A DNA stretch of 64,000 nt, taken from NCBI GenBank assembly GCA_020832415.1, contig JAFIES010000076.1:1-64000 (forward strand), in the 5' to 3' direction. The notes below the pieces were generated by a model. It was given only the letters and a program-made list of their open reading frames with translations, ran no database searches and was not told the origin of the DNA. This stretch comes from Balneolaceae bacterium. GTDB lineage: Bacteria > Bacteroidota > Rhodothermia > Balneolales > Balneolaceae. Of this stretch, positions 37,137 to 45,757 are shown piece by piece. The translations under genes were made by a program, and so were the position numbers. Within the stretch, counting starts at the first letter, position 1. Every line of letters begins with the position of its first letter.

Positions 37137-37484
37137 CTATCTCAATTTATCTGCATTGTTTGGCAGCTCTGCAATTTTTATCCAGAAATTTTCGATGGAT
37201 TCAATTACGTTTGTGAATGATTGAATATCACTTGGTTTTACTATGTAGCAGTTTGAGTGGTTTCTGTACGGTTTTTTGAGGTCTCTTACATCAGAAGATG
37301 TTGGTAGAATAACGGAGGAAATCTCATTCAGGTCAGGATTTTGTTTTACACTTATCAGCACTTCGTGACCGTTTACTTTAGGCAGGTTTATGTTGGGCAA
37401 TATTAAATCAGACCTCACTGCTTCAGCGGTGAGTAAAATATCACCTTCGTTATCTTCAACGAGCAGGTTATGTAATGAATTCAT
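37137..37484 (-). pseudogene. Degenerate response-regulator receiver
   Basis: 115 residues in an open frame, but the Rcp1-like receiver is damaged. After 'LVEDNEGDILLTAEAV' about 35 residues (helix 1 to strand 3) are missing. The phospho-acceptor Asp has become Asn ('LILPNINLPKVNG', where LLDINLPK is expected). The C-terminal half ('VILPTSSDVRDLKK', 'YIVKPSDIQSF') remains readable. It cannot be a working receiver. It sits between two sensor kinases and directly beside a broken kinase. Confidence 0.75.
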
Positions 37485-37498
37485 AAGAGATCAGAAAT

Positions 37499-38170
37499 TT
37501 ATTTTGATCGAAACTCAAGGAAAAAAGTACTGCCCTTACCCGGTTCAGATGTTGCATAAACAGAACCGTTATGCCTGCCGACAATTTTTCTGCATTTAGC
37601 CTGATCAATACCTGTTCAGGCGTTTAAAAATGTCGAAAACTTCATTGAGCTTATCCTGCTCAATTCCAATTCCATTATCTTGTACCCAAATTGTGCGATG
37701 CATGTTATTACTCTCTCACCAATAGTAATAACAGGAATTTGCGTATCATTTCTAAATTTAATTGCATTACTGATTATGTTTTGAAAAACGCGAATCATCT
37801 CATTTTCTGAAGCATGCAGAACCGGTAAATTTTCCGTTACGTGTATTTCTGCCCCATTCTCTTCGATCTGTGCTTTTAAATTTGTTATTGCCGTTTGAAC
37901 TACATCGTTTGTGGAAATGGAGGTGAACTGGGTGTGATATCTGCCCACCCGAGAGTATTCAAGAAGATCTTCAATGAGACTCTGCATGCGTGTGGCTCCG
38001 TCAACTGCATAATGGATGTACTGATTGGCTTTTTCATCCAGCTTGTTTTTGTACTTTTTTTCGAGGAGACCAAGAAAGCTTTTCACCATTCGTAATGGCT
38101 CTTTAAGATCGTATGAAGCGCTGTAAGCGAAGTCTTCAGGCTCTTTATCTTTAGCTTTAAGGAGTAGCAT
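37499..38170 (-). pseudogene. Broken phytochrome-type histidine kinase remnant
   Basis: An intact-looking stretch ('DFAYSASYDLKEPLRMVKSF', 'YIHYAVDGATRMQSLIEDLL', 'IISNAIKF') runs in frame to about 37710, then a frameshift occurs. The next frame continues the ATPase domain ('WVQDNGIGIEQDKLNEVF', 'DIFKRLN'), but the 'GTGIGLAL' segment is missing. A third frame carries 'CRKIVGRHNGSVYATSEPGK' to a stop at 37499. The N-terminal sensor is absent. It closely resembles the C-terminus of the seven-PAS kinase encoded next to it. Confidence 0.82.
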
Positions 38171-38265
38171 AGAGTGCTTCAGGCTGAATTCTTTATCAAA
38201 TTTGTACCCTTAGCCATTTACAGAAGAGTGTGGAGAATTTCTGTTTTTACCCGAAAAGACGAATA

Positions 38266-41200
38266 TTATTTTTTAATTGTAAAATGAAATGAACTGCCTG
38301 CTCCCTCTATAGAGTCCACCCAAATGGTTCCTTCGTGATTCTCTACGATTTTCTTGGCTATTGCAAGCCCAATACCCGTGCCGGAATATTCATTTTGGGT
38401 ATGCAGCCTCTGGAAAATGGTAAATATGTTTTCACAGTACTGTTCATCTATACCAATGCCATTATCTTTAATAGTGAAATGCCATTTTTCGGGAAACTCC
38501 TTACAACTAACATGTATTACCGGTGGCACACCCGGTTTATGATATTTTAACGCGTTATTAATAAGGTTTTGGAAAAGTTGCTGTATGGGTGTTTCAGCAC
38601 CATGTATTACAGGTAGTTTATCCCGTGTAATTGTGGCATTGGTCTCTTTTATTGCAGATCGCTCAAGTATTGAAATTTCGTCAAGTAGCCGGTTGAGGTT
38701 GATCTCTTTGTCCATGTAGGTTTTTTTGCCCATCCGCGAGTAGTTCAGCAAATCGAGAATAATTTGCCTCATCCGTTTGGCACCATCAACTGCATAATGG
38801 ATGTACTGTTTTGCTTTGTCGTCCAGCTGGTCGCTATACTTTTTCTCAAGCTGTGTGAGAAAACTGTTTACCATTCGGAGGGGCTCCTGCAGATCGTGCG
38901 ATGCCACATATGCAAATTGTTCCAGCTCTGCATTCGAGATGGCCAGCTCACGCGCATGTTTTTCGAGCTCGCTGTTTACCTGCAAAAGCATGTTTTCAGC
39001 TTCTTTCTCTTTGGTTACATCGATCACCGTTGAGATCATAAGGTTTTGATCGAATAAAGGAATGTTTTTGGCATTTACTACCCGTTTCTCGCCGCTTTGA
39101 GTGGTTATTTCAATAGAATTCCACTGCATATGTTCAGGATTTCCACTCTCTAAATCTGATAAAATTTGGGTTTTAATCTTATCTCTATATTCAGGATCGG
39201 GATAAACACTGTCGAAAAATAGATCAATATTACTCAGGTTTTTTTGAGGCCATCCATAAATTTCGATAAACTGCTTATTGAAAAGTGTGGCTTCTCCCTT
39301 GTCTATGGTATTAACTGCAATTCCAATGGGAAGATTATTTATTGTGGTTTCGATAAAACTACTGCGATTCTCAAGCTCAATTCCTGAGATTTTCTCCTCG
39401 TGTATATCCTGGATACTTCCAATAATTTTTGAGCACTTTCCATTTATGAATTCAGCTTCTGCAATACATCGAACCCATTTTTCGCGGCCTGATGCTGTAA
39501 TTGCAAGAAGTTCGAGATCGAATGGCTTGCCTGAATCGATAGTGATATAGATGGCATCCTGAATTTGTTGCCTGCTTTCAGGCTCAAAGAAGTTAAAACA
39601 ACTTTCAAGTTTTGGTTCGTAGTCATCGGTCACTTCAAAGATGACATTTGTAACTTCTGACCAATAGATTTTTTTATCATTGAGTACATCCACTTCCCAG
39701 CTGCCTACTTTGGCTATCGATTGTGTATTTTTCAGTTTTTTATATGTGGAAAGCAACTCTTCTTCATAGGCTTTTCTGTCTGTAATATTTGTAAGGGAAC
39801 CAACCACCCCAACAACTTTACCATCTTTTAGAACGGGAGCTTCATTTACAGCCGCCCAAATTATGGTCCCGCCTTTTCGCTTCAGTTGGATTTCATATGG
39901 AGGTTGTGAGATTCCGGTTTCCATTGCTTTTTGTGTGCAAAGGAATCCGGCTTCGTTATCCGGGTGATCCGTTAAGAAATCGGTCCATTGGCGCATGGCA
40001 TCTTCGGGTTTGTACCCTAAAAATTCTTCGGATTGAGGGCTCAGATAGCTCAATACGCCTTCTGTATCGTGGCTGTAGAACAAGTTGGTGCTGTGCTCTA
40101 CAATATCCCTTAGCTTTTGCTCGGTTTCAATCAGCCTGAGCTGTGCTGTTTTTCTCTTGGTAATATCCTGTGTGTTGCCAAAAACTTTAATGAGTACACT
40201 ATCCTTAAACTCGGGAATACCCATTGTTCGCACCCACTTTTCGGTGCCTTTTGCAGTTTTTATCTTCATCTCAACATCATAGGGATGATTTTTCTCAACT
40301 GCCTCTGTTATGGCGTCTTCAAGTTGTTTCCGGTGAGAATCGTTAAAACAGAATTCCAGGACAGATACCGGATCGGGTTTGTAATCGGGCTCTACTTCGA
40401 AAATCTCTTTTACAAATTCCGACCATATCAGTTCATCATCTTCAACAATATAACTCCAGTTGCCAATTTTGGCTATTTCGTAGGCTTGTTCAAGTTGCAG
40501 TTCCAACTCTTTTCTGGTTGTAATATCGAGCATTAAACCTCTCAGGGAAACCGGCTTATTATTCTCTTTCACAACGGTAACCACGTCCCGCATCCATATG
40601 TAGCTTCCATCCGCTTTCTGCATTCGGTACTCAAAAGCGTGATTTTTCCCCTTTAGGGTTTCACTATGGCAGTAGTTTACGGCAAAACTGCGATCATCCG
40701 GATGAATTTTACTGCTCCAAAATCCTTCAACACCAACCCATTCTACGGGTTCATACCCAAGCATTTCCCGCGATTGAGGCGATACATATGTAAACACAAA
40801 ATCATCAGCATTGGCTTCCCAAAGAATTCCATCTATAGTTTGAATGATCTCTTCGAGCCGATCTTTCGTCTGCTGAACTTCATTCGTTGCTTCAATCCTT
40901 TCTGTAACATCGCGGAAATTATCCACAATACCACCAATTGCCGGATTATTGAGCATGTTTGTGAGGGTACCCTCAAGCCATCTGTAGGATCCATTTTTAT
41001 GCCGCATGCGCACCGGAGGTACTATAATTGGCATCCCTGGATTTTCAAGAGTTGTCTTTATCTGTTTTTGCAAATCTGTAAGATCATCCTTATGAATGGC
41101 ACCGAGAAGGTCGGTATTTAAAATTTCTTCAACTGTGTAGCCGAGAATTTGTTCGATTGAGGGGGATACATAAATTGGATTAATGTCGCGGTCGTAAATA

Positions 41201-41682
41201 AAAATGGCATCACTGCTATTTTCGACAAGGTTTTTGAACCAATTTTCGGACTTTTCCAGTTCTCTCTTTTGAATGACATACTCAGATACATTCTTTACCG
41301 AATGGATAATTTTAATAACCTTACCATTATCATCTTTTACAGGAATATTTAAGGGCTCGTAAAACTGGCTGATTTTCTCGCCGGTTTTATGGTGATTGTG
41401 TATGTAGTTTTGAACCCCGAGACAATCTCTTTCACCCGTATTCATAACATGCATAAGGGAGTTAAGCATGTTCTTTCCGTGAGGAGTTGAGTTATCCTCA
41501 GGTTTAAATGGGAAGATGTCGAAAAATGATTTGCCAATTAATCGTTTCGGATCACCTTCAACGATCTCACTGAAACTCTCATTTGCATCCAAAATGGTAA
41601 AAACGGGCTCATCCACAGATAAAACAAGTGCAGGCACAGGCAGCAAGTAAAAAATCGAGCCATACATATCTGTTGATTCCAT
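38266..41682 (-). CDS. Seven-PAS sensor histidine kinase
   Basis: A 1138-residue soluble kinase with seven PAS/PAC units, recognisable from PAC ends such as 'FRDVTERIEA', 'LDITTRKELE', 'TQDITKRKTA', 'LTNITDRKAY', 'IQDIHEEK' and 'VIDVTKEKEA' (roughly residues 10-900). A coiled linker leads to a HisKA domain of the phytochrome type with His in 'FAYVASHDLQEPLRMVNSF' (about residue 925). The HATPase has N, G1, G2 boxes 'LINNALKYH', 'DNGIGIDEQ' and 'GTGIGLAIAKKIVENH'. No membrane segment, so a cytoplasmic redox, light or ligand sensor. No intact partner regulator is near; the degenerate receiver downstream may once have served it. Confidence 0.93.
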   Translation of the reverse strand: MESTDMYGSIFYLLPVPALVLSVDEPVFTILDANESFSEIVEGDPKRLIGKSFFDIFPFKPEDNSTPHGKNMLNSLMHVMNTGERDCLGVQNYIHNHHKTGEKISQFYEPLNIPVKDDNGKVIKIIHSVKNVSEYVIQKRELEKSENWFKNLVENSSDAIFIYDRDINPIYVSPSIEQILGYTVEEILNTDLLGAIHKDDLTDLQKQIKTTLENPGMPIIVPPVRMRHKNGSYRWLEGTLTNMLNNPAIGGIVDNFRDVTERIEATNEVQQTKDRLEEIIQTIDGILWEANADDFVFTYVSPQSREMLGYEPVEWVGVEGFWSSKIHPDDRSFAVNYCHSETLKGKNHAFEYRMQKADGSYIWMRDVVTVVKENNKPVSLRGLMLDITTRKELELQLEQAYEIAKIGNWSYIVEDDELIWSEFVKEIFEVEPDYKPDPVSVLEFCFNDSHRKQLEDAITEAVEKNHPYDVEMKIKTAKGTEKWVRTMGIPEFKDSVLIKVFGNTQDITKRKTAQLRLIETEQKLRDIVEHSTNLFYSHDTEGVLSYLSPQSEEFLGYKPEDAMRQWTDFLTDHPDNEAGFLCTQKAMETGISQPPYEIQLKRKGGTIIWAAVNEAPVLKDGKVVGVVGSLTNITDRKAYEEELLSTYKKLKNTQSIAKVGSWEVDVLNDKKIYWSEVTNVIFEVTDDYEPKLESCFNFFEPESRQQIQDAIYITIDSGKPFDLELLAITASGREKWVRCIAEAEFINGKCSKIIGSIQDIHEEKISGIELENRSSFIETTINNLPIGIAVNTIDKGEATLFNKQFIEIYGWPQKNLSNIDLFFDSVYPDPEYRDKIKTQILSDLESGNPEHMQWNSIEITTQSGEKRVVNAKNIPLFDQNLMISTVIDVTKEKEAENMLLQVNSELEKHARELAISNAELEQFAYVASHDLQEPLRMVNSFLTQLEKKYSDQLDDKAKQYIHYAVDGAKRMRQIILDLLNYSRMGKKTYMDKEINLNRLLDEISILERSAIKETNATITRDKLPVIHGAETPIQQLFQNLINNALKYHKPGVPPVIHVSCKEFPEKWHFTIKDNGIGIDEQYCENIFTIFQRLHTQNEYSGTGIGLAIAKKIVENHEGTIWVDSIEGAGSSFHFTIKK

Positions 41683-41894
41683 TTTGCCAATCGGTAATTA
41701 TAAGTAATAGATTTTTAGCAACGTACCTGTCTAATTTACTTAATTTTTGTATAAAAAATTTCTAATTAAGCTTCACTAAAGATATACTAGTGGGTGAACA
41801 CCAATTGCTCTGTATAAACTTAATCTTAGTGCTTCTGTTCCTGCAAGTCAGCTCGAAAAAAGATAGTTTAAAGGGTTCAAATCAATAGAAATGT

Positions 41895-43025
41895 ATGAAA
41901 GAGCTTATAAATATCAGGCGTGAACTCCATTCCCGCCCGGAATTGTCGGGGAGTGAATTTGAAACAGCCGGCAGGATTAAGAAAGAGCTAGAAAAATGTG
42001 GCCCCGATCAGATTCTTGAAAATCTGGGTGGGGCGGGAGTTATGGCAATATTTAAAGCAAGAGCATCTAACTCCGCCAGAAATCTGCTATTGAGAGCAGA
42101 ACTGGATGCCATTTCGGTAGAGGAGGAGACAGATTTGCCGCACTCATCGAAAAAAAACGGAGTGATGCATGCATGCGGCCACGACGGACACATGGCTATA
42201 CTCATAGGAATTGCCCGCGAGTTAAAGAAAAACCGGCCAAATAGTGTCAATGTCTGTCTCTTGTTTCAGCCGGCGGAGGAGACGGGAAAAGGTGCGGAAG
42301 CTGTGATAAATGATGAGCGTTTCAAAAACATACCATTTGATCAAGCTTACGCGCTTCATAATCTTCCCGGTTACAAAGAAAATACGATGTTTATAAAATC
42401 CGGTGTGTTTGCATCAGCATCGGCCGGAGTTGAAATACATTTTAAGGGTGCATACAGCCATGCCGCATATCCCGAACAGGGAATAAATCCGGCTAATACA
42501 ATTGCAGCTTTGATTGATGGGATCGAACTAAAATTGAAGAGCTTTAAAAAGGCTGATACTCTTAATAAATCGGTATGCACATTCATTAAAATGGGTGAGC
42601 CGTCATTTGGAATTAGTCCCGGATCTGCAAAACTGGGCTACACCATTCGTTCTGCAACAGATGAAGGTCTTGATGCAGGCATCAGCAACATTAAACGGGT
42701 CTTTGAACAGTGTAAAGAAGAGTTTGAAGGTGAAGCTGAATTACAGTTGGTTGAGCCGTTTAAAGCTACAATTAACAGTGAAGAGGGTGTGAGCCAGGTA
42801 ATAAAAGCGGCCCGGAAAAGAGATGTACCGGTAGTGATGTTGAAGGAAGCATTTCCCTGGAGCGAAGATTTTGGTGAGTTCAGAAATGTATGCCCCATCA
42901 CCATTTTTGGTTTAGGTGCGGGAGAAAACCACCCGCCACTGCACTCTGAAAAGTATGATTTTAACGATAATCTGATTGAAACCGGGGTTGGTATTTTTTC
43001 AGCTATTGTTGAGGAGTTTTCCTGA
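41895..43025 (+). CDS. M20-family amidohydrolase (IAA-amino acid/hippurate hydrolase type)
   Basis: A 376-residue metal-dependent amidohydrolase of the M20D group. It has 'IRRELHSRPELSGSEFETA', metal and catalytic residues in 'RAELDAISVEE', 'HACGHDGHMAILIG' and 'FQPAEETGKGAEAVI', and the dimerisation domain ('HFKGAYSHAAYPEQGINP'). The family removes N-acyl groups from amino acids. The last metal ligand lies in 'AGENHPPLHSEKYDF'. Alone in its transcription unit but upstream of alr. Confidence 0.93.
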   Translation: MKELINIRRELHSRPELSGSEFETAGRIKKELEKCGPDQILENLGGAGVMAIFKARASNSARNLLLRAELDAISVEEETDLPHSSKKNGVMHACGHDGHMAILIGIARELKKNRPNSVNVCLLFQPAEETGKGAEAVINDERFKNIPFDQAYALHNLPGYKENTMFIKSGVFASASAGVEIHFKGAYSHAAYPEQGINPANTIAALIDGIELKLKSFKKADTLNKSVCTFIKMGEPSFGISPGSAKLGYTIRSATDEGLDAGISNIKRVFEQCKEEFEGEAELQLVEPFKATINSEEGVSQVIKAARKRDVPVVMLKEAFPWSEDFGEFRNVCPITIFGLGAGENHPPLHSEKYDFNDNLIETGVGIFSAIVEEFS

Positions 43026-43062
43026 TTTGATGAATATAGTCTGTTGGTTTAAGCCCCTATCT

Positions 43063-43086
43063 GGCGCAAGTGTCCCCGCTTGCCCC
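43063..43086. repeat. REP-like palindrome
   Basis: GGCGCAAG (43063-43070) and CTTGCCCC (43079-43086) pair with one mismatch, followed by TAGCTATTAGCCAT-type sequence. Similar 'CCCGCTTGTGCCATTAGCC' text occurs near 57610, so both belong to a dispersed intergenic repeat. Confidence 0.4.
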
Positions 43087-43226
43087 CGTAGCTATTAGCC
43101 ATCGGTTCTTTGTGCTAAGGAAAAAGTCAAAGATCCATTCAAATGGCCTGATCAACGAAAACAATTACGAACTCAATCGGAAAGGCTCTATTTTGTAGAT
43201 CTCAAAGTTCTGAAAAATAGCATCCT

Positions 43227-44393
43227 ATGAAACCCAGATTTTTACAACCATCACATATTGAGTTAGACAAAGCGGCACTTGTAAATAATATTCGTTTTTT
43301 GAAAGAGAGGGCAGAAAATGGTGTGAGGTTGTCTTCAGTGATAAAAGGGAACGCCTACGGCCATGGAATTTCGGCTTTTTTGCCGATGGCTGAAGAAGCA
43401 GGGTTCGATCACTTTTCGGTATTTAGTGCGAATGAAGCTGAGGCAGCTATCCGGTTCAGAAATAATCCCGATACACGGGTGATGATCATGGGAATGATTC
43501 GTAATGAGGAGCTCGAGTGGGCCATCGAACAGGGGGTTGAATTTTATATCTTTGAAGAAGAACGGCTAAAATCTGCAGCAGCTATTGCAAAAAAAGCCGG
43601 TAAAAAAGCATCTGTTCATCTTCAAATCGAAACAGGTATGAACCGTACCGGTTTTGATGAAAAAAACTGGGAAGCACTATTCAGCTTTGTGTATCAGAAC
43701 AGAGAGTATATAAACCTGTGTGGAATTTGCACACATTTTGCGGGAGCCGAGAGCGTGGCAAACTTTTATCGAATTCAGAACCAGGAGAAAAAATTGAGAA
43801 AAGCGGTGGCAGTTGCTGAGAAATTTATCGAACTGCCGGCCGTACATGCAGCCAGTTCAGCGGCCTACCTGTCTTATCCCGAAAAACATTTCGATATGGC
43901 AAGGATTGGCATTGCCCAATACGGTTTTTGGCCAAGCCGGGAAACCTATATGTATCACATGAAATCAGAAAAACTTGAACAGGGAAGTGATCCACTTAAA
44001 CGAGTTCTTACCTGGAAAAGTGAAATCATGAGCCTCAAAGAGGTTGAAGGAGGTGAGTTCATCGGGTATGGAAACGTCTATCTGGCCGGGCGAAACATGA
44101 AAATTGCCACGGTTCCTATTGGCTATACACACGGTTTCGGGCGAAATCTGACAAACTCCGGTTATGTGCTGATAAACGGTGAGCGTTGCGGGGTAGTGGG
44201 GCTGGTAAATATGAATATGATCACCATCAATGTTTCAAACCTTGAGCATGTAAAGAAAGGTGATGAAGTAGTTCTGATTGGCCGGCAGGGCGGAGATGAA
44301 ATTACCGTAGCATCATTTGGAGAGATGACCAATAACCTGAACTATGAGGTACTGACCCGCCTGCCATCAACCATTCCGCGTATAGTTTGTTAA
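43227..44393 (+). CDS. alr: Alanine racemase
   Basis: A 388-residue fold-type III PLP enzyme interconverting L- and D-alanine for peptidoglycan. The PLP lysine is Lys40 in 'SVIKGNAYGHG'. 'QIETGMNRTGF', 'HAASSAAYLSYPEKHFDMARIGIAQYG' and the second catalytic Tyr in 'VPIGYTHGFGRNL' are present, and the C-terminal beta domain has 'GLVNMNMITINVS' and 'VVLIG'. The GYTHG motif replaces the more usual GYADG. Confidence 0.95.
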   Translation: MKPRFLQPSHIELDKAALVNNIRFLKERAENGVRLSSVIKGNAYGHGISAFLPMAEEAGFDHFSVFSANEAEAAIRFRNNPDTRVMIMGMIRNEELEWAIEQGVEFYIFEEERLKSAAAIAKKAGKKASVHLQIETGMNRTGFDEKNWEALFSFVYQNREYINLCGICTHFAGAESVANFYRIQNQEKKLRKAVAVAEKFIELPAVHAASSAAYLSYPEKHFDMARIGIAQYGFWPSRETYMYHMKSEKLEQGSDPLKRVLTWKSEIMSLKEVEGGEFIGYGNVYLAGRNMKIATVPIGYTHGFGRNLTNSGYVLINGERCGVVGLVNMNMITINVSNLEHVKKGDEVVLIGRQGGDEITVASFGEMTNNLNYEVLTRLPSTIPRIVC

Positions 44394-44705
44394 AAGTGCC
44401 TTCAAAACGGTTTCTAATTCAATCCGATAAATAGGATCGGGTAATTGAACCAACAGCTACTAAAAAGTGTCGTTAGACACGAGAGACATCGTAACCTCCA
44501 ATTAAAATCGGAGGTTACAATTTCGTTTATGCCTGACGGCATTGAGTTAGTATAGCTACAGGATGATTATCTTGATATAGCGCAAACATCTTGTTTATGC
44601 TATCCATGTTTGTGCTTCCATTTTTAAAAAGAAATCCCCATCAGGGAATGTTCAGTCTCAATGATGTAGTTTAGGATCTACTCAACCAAAAGCCAATTTC
44701 GATCA
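44394..44705. other. 312-bp spacer with two hairpins
   Basis: Contains GTGTC-GTTA-GACAC (44467-44480) and a 9-bp stem GTAACCTCC / GGAGGTTAC (44491-44499, 44510-44518). The second is followed by AATTTCGTTT and could end the alr transcript. No gene seen. Confidence 0.5.
44491..44525 (+). terminator. Possible terminator after alr
   Basis: Nine-bp perfect stem with a 10-nt AT-rich loop. The following T-run is weak (aatttcgttt), so termination is uncertain. Confidence 0.4.
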
Positions 44706-45482
44706 ATGAATAGCCTTGCCTGCTTACAATGTGCCTTTTTAGCAACATTCATTATGTGGTTCGGTTTTGCCGATGCAGCAGATGGCAGGCAAGCACAAAT
44801 TCCTCATGATCAGTACATGGAGGCAATCAATCTCAAAGACGATCACTTTGTTATGCAGAATATTTTACTGTATGGGCTTCAGGTAAACGAACCGGGCCGA
44901 TCAGTTGAATATTATCAGCAAAATGCGTCGTTTTTTTCCATGATTTTGCTCTTAAGCGGAGTAACACCTCGCCATTACTATCTGCTTGATGAGGCGGGTA
45001 TAGATATTATTCATGCCATCACATCGGATGACCGCCCTTTCAGTGAACAATCGCTTCTTGCTGATCTTGTTGTACTGGGAACGGTGACCGATCTGAAGCC
45101 CGATGATACCCTGAATGATGGTTTTGCCTACAACGCAACCATCGAAATTGAACAGATGCTTAAAGGTGCTGCTCCAACCGATACGGTTTACATCAGGCAG
45201 AGAAGCAGTGCTGTTCGTCCGGGCAGCGGATCACAACTGAATGTAGGAAGCAACTATCTCTTTTTGTTATCAAGCGGAGTGTATGGGTATCAATCAGCCG
45301 GATACAGATTAAACAGGCGTGGTGAAGTGGATGCAGTCGCTCCAAGCCTTGGCGAAGAAGAGACATTTGTAATTTACAGGCTCTATCCATTCAGGAATGG
45401 CCGGTTGATTCCGTCTACATACACTTTTGATGAAGTGAAAAGTCAGCTTCAGGTAACAGACCGTATTATTCATGGAAAATGA
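44706..45482 (+). CDS. Exported protein of unknown function
   Basis: A 258-residue protein with an N-terminal signal-like segment (LACLQCAFLATFIMWFGFADA). The central part, 'LADLVVLGTVTDL' then 'IEIEQMLKGAAPTDTVYIRQ', has a beta-barrel rhythm seen in many secreted proteins of this phylum. I recognise no named family. It precedes the GWxTD protein by 275 bp, with a MITE-like element between, so co-transcription is doubtful. Confidence 0.65.
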   Translation: MNSLACLQCAFLATFIMWFGFADAADGRQAQIPHDQYMEAINLKDDHFVMQNILLYGLQVNEPGRSVEYYQQNASFFSMILLLSGVTPRHYYLLDEAGIDIIHAITSDDRPFSEQSLLADLVVLGTVTDLKPDDTLNDGFAYNATIEIEQMLKGAAPTDTVYIRQRSSAVRPGSGSQLNVGSNYLFLLSSGVYGYQSAGYRLNRRGEVDAVAPSLGEEETFVIYRLYPFRNGRLIPSTYTFDEVKSQLQVTDRIIHGK

Positions 45483-45536
45483 AAAAATTCAGATAGAATA
45501 ATAGAGCGAATTTGATTTCGTTTTTATTCTGTATTT

Positions 45537-45645
45537 AACGTGAGTTCGATATAACATTTATAAGAATCGTCAGTTAGAGCGCATCGGGATGCGCTCAATA
45601 TGACGGGTTCAGTCACATTGTATATTTTTATATCGAACTCACGTT
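45537..45645. mobile_element. MITE-like element, copy 2 (109 bp)
   Basis: Perfect terminal repeats AACGTGAGTTCGATATAA (45537-45554) and its complement (45628-45645), flanked by ATTT on both sides (45533-45536, 45646-45649). The short interior has a GAGCGCATC-GG-GATGCGCTC hairpin and shares nothing obvious with copies 1 and 3. Confidence 0.78.
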
Positions 45646-45757
45646 ATTTAGCCTAAACAGCACTCTTTTGGTTCTCACTAAATTTTTGTACCTATATCAT
45701 ATCTGCCTTCTTTAAGAGGTAATTCATCAGTTAAATCCGGTTGCCGATTGTCATTTC

